NCBI GenBank assembly: GCA_003164305.1
Contig: PLSZ01000573.1
Location: 1-5,114, forward strand
DNA: 5,114 nt
Direction of reading: 5' to 3'
From: Acetobacteraceae bacterium
Lineage (GTDB): Bacteria; Pseudomonadota; Alphaproteobacteria; Acetobacterales; Acetobacteraceae
Shown here: piece after piece, positions 1 to 5,114 of the stretch
How positions within the stretch are numbered: the first letter of the stretch is position 1
Layout: the number at the start of each line of letters is the position of its first letter
Notes under the pieces: model-generated
Databases searched by the model: none
What the model was told of the DNA's origin: nothing
The model's input: the letters and a program-made list of their open reading frames with translations, nothing else
Program-made: the position numbers and the translations under genes

Positions 1-136
1 CCTCCACGGTGGCTTATCTTGATGCACATGTGGTCGATCCGGCCATCTCACGCCGCACAATGTGGGCGCCACGACGGATCACCGGGTCGAGCTCGGGATG
101 ACGATAAGTGGCCGCTCTGGCCGAAACGCCTGCCCG
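1..136. other. Intergenic region downstream of the selenoprotein gene
   Basis: No supportable gene is seen here. The stretch contains the degenerate palindrome at 74-104 and a weak GGCC/GGCC pairing (122-119 with 113-110) about 15 nt after the selenoprotein stop, without a T-run. At the edge the minus strand reads GGAGG (5-1), which could be a ribosome-binding site for another minus-strand gene starting just outside the window. On the plus strand, a reading frame open from the left edge and ending at TGA 99-101 could be the tail of a convergent gene, but its 32 residues show no family I recognise. Confidence 0.5.
74..104. repeat. Degenerate copy of an alphaproteobacterial intergenic palindromic repeat
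   Basis: On the plus strand, ATC-A-CCGGG (78-86) pairs with CTCGGGAT (92-99) around the loop TCGAG, giving eight pairs with one G-T and a bulged A81. On the minus strand the same element begins TCGTCATCCCGAGCTCGACC. This closely resembles a family of intergenic palindromes that I recall as very frequent in alphaproteobacterial genomes, with arms ATCCCGGG and CCCGGGAT around a CTTGA-like loop, flanked by GTC and followed by C. The position just after a gene end is typical. No T-run follows in either direction, so it is not an intrinsic terminator. The family match is from memory, not from a search. Confidence 0.55.
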
Positions 137-355
137 TCAACCGATCGCCGCCAACACTTCCGCGTCCGCCGGGAAGCGGCCCGTGGCCTTCTTCGAATAC
201 GCCAACCGGCCATCCACCGTGATCTCAAACACGCCGCCGCCGCCGCGTTTCAACGTCACCTCCGCGGTGTCACGTGTTTTCAGGATCAGATCCCGCGCCG
301 CACGGGCGCGTGGCTCATAGCCTCACATGCCGCAATATTCGATCTCGACCTTCAT
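137..355 (-). CDS. SelW-like selenoprotein (Rdx family) with UGA-encoded selenocysteine at codon 11
   Basis: This 72-residue protein can be seen only if the in-frame TGA at 325-323 is read as selenocysteine (U). It starts MKVEIEYCGMUGYEPRARAA, so the redox motif is CGMU (C8 to U11), at the same place as the CxxU of animal SelW, whose active site reads YCGAUGY. The second half has the Rdx signature: GGGGVFEITVDGRLAYSKK (38-56), then ATGRFPADAEV (57-67). The family has a thioredoxin-like fold with the CxxU/CxxC at the end of the first strand, and is assumed to act in thiol/selenol redox reactions; no bacterial substrate is established to my knowledge. The start is well fixed: AGGAGG lies 5 nt upstream and the reading covers the whole family length. 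It sits 9 nt after glnD and is probably translated with it. A SECIS-like hairpin follows the TGA. The terminal TGA (139-137) is taken as a true stop because the family normally ends here. The alternative, a Cys-to-stop mutant of a CxxC homologue, is less likely because the rest of the frame is intact and the hairpin fits. Confidence 0.9.
289..316 (-). promoter_or_regulatory. Bacterial SECIS-like hairpin directing selenocysteine insertion
   Basis: Reading the minus strand, a hairpin begins 6 nt after the in-frame TGA. The upper stem is CGCGCC (310-305) paired with GGCGCG (299-294), six perfect pairs, closing a five-base loop CGTGC (304-300). Below a bulged A311, two C-G pairs (313-312 with 293-292) extend it, then a G-A mismatch and two more pairs (316-315 with 290-289). 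The loop starts 18 nt after the TGA and has G as its second base. Published bacterial SECIS models ask for a short apical loop about 16-37 nt from the UGA with a G in its first two bases, so the fit is good. The element lies inside the coding region, as bacterial SECIS elements do, and would bind SelB with GTP and Sec-tRNA. High GC makes chance stems common, so the hairpin alone would not be proof. Confidence 0.75.
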
Positions 356-360
356 GATGA

Positions 361-366
361 CCTCCT
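361..366 (-). promoter_or_regulatory. Shine-Dalgarno site of the SelW-like gene, overlapping the glnD stop
   Basis: The minus strand reads AGGAGG here, a full match to the anti-Shine-Dalgarno core, followed by TCATC and the ATG at 355-353. Its first two bases (366 and 365) are also the last two of the glnD TAG stop codon. Ribosomes ending glnD would therefore stop right on this site, which favours translational coupling. It is the clearest ribosome-binding site in the window and decides the start of the selenoprotein. Confidence 0.85.
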
Positions 367-3277
367 ATGCCGCCGCCGTCCGCCGCCGCCGTACCCGAGG
401 CACCACGTCATTGGCCTCGACCTCCGCCGGCGGAACTTCATCGGGACTGGCCAGCGCCTTCAACAACGCCTCGCGCAGCGACGCCAGCTTGCGTTCGTTT
501 TCCACCTTCAGTCCGAAGATGTCCTTGACGTAAAACACATCGACCGCGCGCACGCCATAAGTCGTGACATGCGCCGAGGCGATCTGAATCCCTTCGTCGC
601 TGATCGCGGCCGTGACGTCGTGTAGCAAGCCAGGCCGGTCGCGTCCGTTGACCTCCACGATCGTGTGCGTGTGCGACGCATGATTATCCATGACGACCCG
701 CGGCGGCGCATGGATCGCCCGCATGCGCTTGCCGAACGTATCGCGCGACATTTTGCGGATTTCCTGCGTCAGCCGCAGCCTCCCCGAGAGAGCCTGCTCG
801 ATCAGCGCGGACAATTTCGCCAGCCGGTGCGGCTGCTCGAACGTGCCGCCCGCGGCGTCCTGGATCCAGAACGTATCCAGGGCCATGCCGTTCGTCATCG
901 TATGAATGCGCGCATCCACGATCGACCCGCCCGCCACCGCCAACGCGCCGGAGATTTTGCTGAACAACCCGGGATGGTCGGCGGCGTAAACCGTGACCTC
1001 GGTCACCGCGCGAGCCGGTAACGGTTGCGTATCGACCGTCAGCGGCGCCTTGCGTTGTTCGGCCTCGCGCAACAACCGCGCATGCCGCGCGTGGGTCTCC
1101 GGATCGAACGAAAGCCAATAGCCCGCGTAGCCAAGTTCCGTGAACCAGGCTTTATCTTTATCGGACCATCCAGCCAGCAGAGCACACGCGGATAGTTTCG
1201 CCCGCTCCACCCGCACGTCGCGTTCGGTGGTGGACAAGCCACCCGCCAGAACCTCCGCGACCCGGGCGTACAACTCCCGCAACAGCGTGGCCTTCCAGCC
1301 ATTCCACACTTTCGACGACACCGCGCGCATATCGGCGACCGTCAGGATCAGCAGCAGACGCAACCGTTCCGGAGATTGAATGGTTTCCGCGAGGTCGAGG
1401 ATCGTCTTCGGATCGTCGATATCGCGCTTGAACGCTGTCGCGCTGAGCAGCAGATGATGCAGTACCAGCCAGGAAACTGTCTCCGTTTCCTCCGCCGTCA
1501 TGCCCAGTCCGGGACAAACCTCCAGCGCCAGTTCCGCGCCGAGTTCGGAATGATCGCCGCCGCGGCCCTTGCAAATGTCGTGCATGATCATCGCCATGTA
1601 CAGCGCGCGACGAGATTCGATCTGCTCGATCAGTTCGGACGCGACCGGCGCGATCTGCATCAGTTCGCCGCGTTCCAGCGCGTTCAACACTTTCACCGCT
1701 TCGATCGTGTGCTCATCGACGGTGAAGATATGATAGGTATCGAATTGCATCTGGCCGACGATGCGGCCCCAGTCTGGCAAATATCGCCCGAGAAATCCGG
1801 TCTCGTTTAAGATCGTCAGCCATTGCGCGCCGTCCGGATGATGCGTCGGCGGCCGTTCCCCGGGCCGATCGCCGGGCCGGCGTTTCTCCGGCGGCTTGCC
1901 GCACAACAAATCCATGAACAATTTCGCCGCCGTCTTGCTTCGCCGCAGCGCCACCGCTCGCCGTTCATTCTGAATGAATGAGCGCACCGTCAGCGGATGC
2001 AATTCCAGCCCGCGATCTCGCGCCACCACCAGCACACGCAACATCTGGATTGGATCGGTATCGAAGTCATGCCCGGTCATCGGCAGCAGCTTGCCCTCGG
2101 CCAGCACGAAGCCGGCGTCGAGCAGTGCTTTATCCGTCTCCGCCTCGATCGCCGGCGGCCCCAACGCCGCCCGCAGGATCGCCGGTTCCAGAATCCGCGT
2201 CAGGCGGGCGATATCGCGGGCGTTGAGGAAGTAGTGGCGCATGAACCGCTCCACGCCATCCTGCTTGCCGTGCCGCGTATAGCCCATGCGCGCGCCCACC
2301 ACCGGCTGCATGTCGAATGTCAGGCGTTCTTCCGCGCGGCCGGCGACGTAATGCAGATGGAACCGCACGGTCCACAGAAACTCCCACGCGCGACGCCCGT
2401 GCCGCGCTTCCTGTTGCGTCAGGATGCCGCCCAGATCGGCCAACTCGCCCATGGTCTGTGTGTCGAACACGTAACGAGCAATCCAGTACAACGTCTGGAT
2501 GTCGCGCAACCCGCCGCGGCCTTCCTTCACGTTTGGTTCGACCATGAAAGGACTGTCGCCATACCGGCGATGGCGCACCGCGCGTTCGCCTTGCTTCGCG
2601 GCGATATATTCGGCGACGCCGGCTTCCTTGCAGCCGGCGCGGAAACGGCGATGGAACTCGGCGAACAACGGCTTGTCGCCGGTGACATACCGGGCATCCA
2701 ACATCGCCGTGCGGATGGTGGTATCTTTGGCGCCCTCGGTCAGGCAATCCTCGATCGAGCGTGTCGCGTGGCCGACCTTCAGCCCAAGATCCCACAGGAA
2801 ATACAGCATGTATTCGACAGCCCGCAGCGTCGCCGGATCCGGTTCCTCGCTGGTCAGAAACAACAAATCGATGTCGCTGAACGGCGCCAGCACGCCACGG
2901 CCGTAACCGCCGGTGGCGGCGATGCTCAACCGTTCCGGCGTTTCGAGGCCCGCGTCGCGCAGCACATGCTCAAACAGACCGACCACGACGCCATCGACCA
3001 GCGCGCCCAGAAGCCGGGCGGCCTGTAATCCGGTCAGTTGCTCGTGCTCGAAGGCCTGGCGGACATAAGTCTGAATGCGCGCCAGATGCCGCCGGAACGC
3101 ACCGATGGCGGCGTCGCGCGGAATGGGGGATTGCTCGGCCGCCAGCACCGCCAGCGCGTCGGACAGTTGCGCCGCCGCCGCTTCCGGCGCTCTGGGCATT
3201 GCGATCGGGGTCAGCATGACCCACGACGGTTTCGGTGTGCGGCCATCAATTGTGGTCTCCGGCGGGATCTCCGGCAT
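365..3277 (-). CDS. glnD: Bifunctional PII uridylyltransferase / uridylyl-removing enzyme GlnD
   Basis: GlnD uridylylates PII proteins (GlnB/GlnK) when glutamine is low and removes UMP when it is high, setting glutamine synthetase activity and nitrogen gene expression in the cytoplasm. The 970-residue product has the full family architecture. The nucleotidyltransferase domain carries GGYGRGVLAPFSDIDLLF (123-140, with D135 and D137 as metal ligands) and the family segment EPNVKEGRGGLRDIQTLYW (247-265). The HD hydrolase domain has H523, H566-D567 in MHDICKGRGGDHSELG (565-580), and D649. Two C-terminal ACT glutamine-sensing domains lie at about 758-835 (ADHPGLFSKISGAL) and 871-945 (GRDRPGLLHDVTAAI). 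An Arg/Pro-rich stretch at about 460-482 looks like a flexible insertion. The tail is basic, RVRRRRTAAA. The start at 3277 overlaps mutS by 32 nt and has no clear Shine-Dalgarno sequence. Met21 (3217) and Met27 (3199) are possible alternatives, since the conserved domain starts well after them. The stop is TAG at 367-365. Confidence 0.97.
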   Translation of the reverse strand: MPEIPPETTIDGRTPKPSWVMLTPIAMPRAPEAAAAQLSDALAVLAAEQSPIPRDAAIGAFRRHLARIQTYVRQAFEHEQLTGLQAARLLGALVDGVVVGLFEHVLRDAGLETPERLSIAATGGYGRGVLAPFSDIDLLFLTSEEPDPATLRAVEYMLYFLWDLGLKVGHATRSIEDCLTEGAKDTTIRTAMLDARYVTGDKPLFAEFHRRFRAGCKEAGVAEYIAAKQGERAVRHRRYGDSPFMVEPNVKEGRGGLRDIQTLYWIARYVFDTQTMGELADLGGILTQQEARHGRRAWEFLWTVRFHLHYVAGRAEERLTFDMQPVVGARMGYTRHGKQDGVERFMRHYFLNARDIARLTRILEPAILRAALGPPAIEAETDKALLDAGFVLAEGKLLPMTGHDFDTDPIQMLRVLVVARDRGLELHPLTVRSFIQNERRAVALRRSKTAAKLFMDLLCGKPPEKRRPGDRPGERPPTHHPDGAQWLTILNETGFLGRYLPDWGRIVGQMQFDTYHIFTVDEHTIEAVKVLNALERGELMQIAPVASELIEQIESRRALYMAMIMHDICKGRGGDHSELGAELALEVCPGLGMTAEETETVSWLVLHHLLLSATAFKRDIDDPKTILDLAETIQSPERLRLLLILTVADMRAVSSKVWNGWKATLLRELYARVAEVLAGGLSTTERDVRVERAKLSACALLAGWSDKDKAWFTELGYAGYWLSFDPETHARHARLLREAEQRKAPLTVDTQPLPARAVTEVTVYAADHPGLFSKISGALAVAGGSIVDARIHTMTNGMALDTFWIQDAAGGTFEQPHRLAKLSALIEQALSGRLRLTQEIRKMSRDTFGKRMRAIHAPPRVVMDNHASHTHTIVEVNGRDRPGLLHDVTAAISDEGIQIASAHVTTYGVRAVDVFYVKDIFGLKVENERKLASLREALLKALASPDEVPPAEVEANDVVPRVRRRRTAAA

Positions 3278-5114
3278 GTTCGGGCAGGAGGGCTTTCAAG
3301 CGGTAGAGTGCATCCAACGCTTCCCGCGGTGTCAACCTGTCGGGGTCGATGTCGGCGAGCGCTCGGCGTAATTCATCGTCTGGCGGCGCTTCTTCCCCAT
3401 TTTCATTCAGGACCGAGGCTTCATTTGGGACCGGCGCCGCCGCGAACAAGGGTAACGCGCCCAACACGCCGCCGACCGCCAGCGGCCCGCTTTGCTTTTC
3501 CAGAGCGCTCAACAGCGACGCTGCCCGGCGCACGACGGATTTCGGTACACCCGCGAGTTCCGCGACGTGCACGCCCCAGGAACGTCCCGCCGCGCCTTCG
3601 GCCACTTCATGCAAGAAGACCACGCTGCCTCGCCACTCCTTTACTCGCATTGTATGCGGACGGATTCGGGGCATTCGCTCCGCCAGTTCGGCAAGTTCGT
3701 GGAAATGTGTGGCGAAAATGGTACGGCACCGGACGCTGGAGTGCAACGCTTCCAGAACCGCCCATGCGATGGCCAACCCGTCGGTGGTGGCGGTGCCGCG
3801 GCCGATCTCGTCGACCACCACCAGCGAGCGCGGTCCGGCCTGATTGAGGATGGCGGCGGTTTCGGTCATTTCGACCATGAAGGTGGAGCGGCCGCGCGCC
3901 AGATCGTCCGCCGCGCCGACCCGGCTGAACAGGCGATCGACGACCCCGATGCGAGCCTCCTCGGCGGGGACCGGCAGGCCGGCCTGCGCCAATACGGCGA
4001 CCAACGCGTTTTGCCGCAGAAACGTCGATTTTCCGGCCATGTTCGGGCCAGTCAACAGCAGCACGCGCCGCTCTGGCGACAGGTCGCAGGCGTTCGGGAC
4101 GAAGGCTGACTGCCCCGCGAGCGCGTTCTCCACCACCGGATGGCGGCCGCCACGGATCAGAAACGAATCATCGTCGGTCACCAGCGGCCGGCACCAGGTT
4201 CCCGCCGCCGCCAGGTTCGCCGCCGATTGCGCGACATCCAGCAGCGCGATGGCATCGGCGCGCGCGGCCAGAGCGTCCGCCTCGGCCAATGTCGTTTCGG
4301 TGAGCCGCGCGAACACCAACTTCTCGCGCGCCGAGGCCCGGTCGCCGGCCTCGGTGATGCGCCGATCCAGATCGGCCAGGCCAGGCTCGGTGAAGCGCGC
4401 GCCGTTCGCCATGCCCTGGCGCAACGTCAGTTCGGGAAACGCCCGTAGCGATTCCACTGCGGCGGCGGGTGCTTCGATCACGTAACCAAGTTGCGAGTGG
4501 TGACGGATCTTCAGGCTCGCGACGCCGTATTTCTGCGCGTAGTCCAGTTGCATCGACGCCAGCACCCGCCGGCTGTCATCCCGCAACGACCGGTGCGCAT
4601 CCAGTTCGCCGTCGTAACCTGGCCGGATCGTGTTGCCGTCATCGATCCGCAACGGTGCGGGATCGGTCAGCGCGGCGGTCAAGATCCCCTGGATCGGCAA
4701 TTCCCGCGCCAAGGTCGCGTGCGCCGCCGCCAGAGCCTCGGGCAACGGGCCTTCCAAGGTTGACGCCGCCTCGCGCGCCGCCAGCAGCGTGTCCCGCACC
4801 GCGGCGAGGTCGCGTGGACCGCCGCGGTTCAGCGACAACCGGCCCAGAGCGCGTGCCAGATCCGGCGCGGTGCGCAACGCGGCGCGCAGCCGGATCGTCG
4901 CCCGCGGGTTCGCCACCATCCACGACCACGCGTCCTGCCGTGTGGTGATCGCGACCGGATCGGTCAGCGGCGCCGCCAGCCACGATCCCAGCAGCCGCGC
5001 GCCGGCCGGGGTCACCGTGTGCTTCACCGCCGCCAGCAGCGTGTGCAGCACCCCGCCATCGCGCGCGCGGTGGATCTCCAGGCTGGCGCGGGTCGCCGCG
5101 TCCATCGCCATCAC
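3246..5114 (-). CDS. mutS: DNA mismatch repair ATPase MutS, partial (N-terminus beyond right edge)
   Basis: MutS recognises mispaired or looped DNA and uses ATP to recruit MutL. The 622 visible codons are open to the window edge, so the true start is outside. Placing the Walker A motif against E. coli MutS (853 aa) suggests about 250-260 residues are missing, namely the mismatch-binding and connector domains. Visible residues 1-310 are the core/lever region, starting with the typical MDAATRASLEI, with the clamp inserted near 165-230. The ATPase domain follows: Walker A GPNMAGKST (356-364), signature STFMVEMTETA (410-420), Walker B VVVDEIGRGTATTDG (432-446) and the H-loop THFHE (H470). A conserved segment usually written RSYG reads RSWGVHVAELAGVP (511-524). 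A variable linker contains ALPLF (553-557), resembling a beta-clamp-binding pentamer, and the end (about 580-610) has the MutS C-terminal helical segment around DPDRLTPREALDALY. The gene ends in TGA at 3248-3246 inside the start of glnD. The family call is certain; the beta-clamp motif is inference. Confidence 0.97.
   Translation of the reverse strand: MMAMDAATRASLEIHRARDGGVLHTLLAAVKHTVTPAGARLLGSWLAAPLTDPVAITTRQDAWSWMVANPRATIRLRAALRTAPDLARALGRLSLNRGGPRDLAAVRDTLLAAREAASTLEGPLPEALAAAHATLARELPIQGILTAALTDPAPLRIDDGNTIRPGYDGELDAHRSLRDDSRRVLASMQLDYAQKYGVASLKIRHHSQLGYVIEAPAAAVESLRAFPELTLRQGMANGARFTEPGLADLDRRITEAGDRASAREKLVFARLTETTLAEADALAARADAIALLDVAQSAANLAAAGTWCRPLVTDDDSFLIRGGRHPVVENALAGQSAFVPNACDLSPERRVLLLTGPNMAGKSTFLRQNALVAVLAQAGLPVPAEEARIGVVDRLFSRVGAADDLARGRSTFMVEMTETAAILNQAGPRSLVVVDEIGRGTATTDGLAIAWAVLEALHSSVRCRTIFATHFHELAELAERMPRIRPHTMRVKEWRGSVVFLHEVAEGAAGRSWGVHVAELAGVPKSVVRRAASLLSALEKQSGPLAVGGVLGALPLFAAAPVPNEASVLNENGEEAPPDDELRRALADIDPDRLTPREALDALYRLKALLPEHAGDPAGDHN

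Noticed and set aside
110..122. GGCC/GGCC pairing downstream of the selenoprotein stop as an intrinsic terminator
   Set aside because: The stem is only four pairs and no T-run follows, so it does not meet the requirements for a Rho-independent terminator.
14..139. Reading through the terminal TGA (139-137) as a second selenocysteine, which would add 40 residues up to TAA at 16-14
   Set aside because: The Rdx domain is complete at residue 72, the extension has no family resemblance and runs through the palindromic repeat. I saw no hairpin as well placed as the one after the first TGA.
62..625. Plus-strand open frame (187 codons) covering the selenoprotein gene
   Set aside because: It crosses the SelW-like gene and the glnD 3' end in antisense. 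Its translation is Arg/His-rich with no family resemblance, while the minus strand gives two clear protein families here.
1997..3028. Long plus-strand open frame (343 codons) opposite glnD
   Set aside because: It lies wholly antisense to a well-supported glnD, shows no recognisable domain and is rich in Arg, Gln, Ala and His, as expected for a shadow frame in GC-rich DNA.
3491..5053. Several plus-strand frames opposite mutS (for example 3492-4109 and 3844-4485)
   Set aside because: All are antisense to continuous, motif-rich MutS coding sequence and look like GC-driven shadow frames.

Overview
This window reads as ordinary chromosomal DNA from a high-GC alphaproteobacterium. The Rhodospirillales or Acetobacteraceae are my best guess. 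The grounds are GC-rich codon use, the mutS-glnD gene pair, the style of both proteins, and a degenerate copy of an intergenic palindrome that I know from alphaproteobacterial genomes. The taxonomic placement is inference. No mobile element, CRISPR array, tRNA or rRNA is visible.

All supported genes are on the minus strand, so transcription runs from right to left. (1) 5114-3246 is the 3' two-thirds of mutS, the DNA mismatch-repair ATPase, and its 5' part lies beyond the right edge. (2) 3277-365 is a complete glnD, the bifunctional PII uridylyltransferase and uridylyl-removing enzyme that senses nitrogen; its chosen start overlaps the end of mutS by 32 nt. (3) 355-137 is a small gene that ordinary gene finders would miss, because codon 11 is an in-frame TGA. 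Read as selenocysteine, it gives a 72-residue SelW-like (Rdx family) protein with a CGMU redox motif. A strong hairpin fitting bacterial SECIS rules begins shortly after the TGA. Its AGGAGG ribosome-binding site overlaps the glnD stop codon. (4) 136-1 is non-coding as far as I can see; it holds the degenerate palindrome and, at the edge, a GGAGG that may serve a further gene outside the window.

The layout suggests one transcript, mutS-glnD-selW-like, with translational coupling at both junctions. The three jobs (mismatch repair, nitrogen signalling, thiol/selenol redox) are not obviously one pathway. mutS-glnD is a known alphaproteobacterial neighbourhood, and the selenoprotein gene appended behind glnD is the notable part. 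It implies that the host makes selenocysteine (selA, selB, selC, selD elsewhere in the genome).
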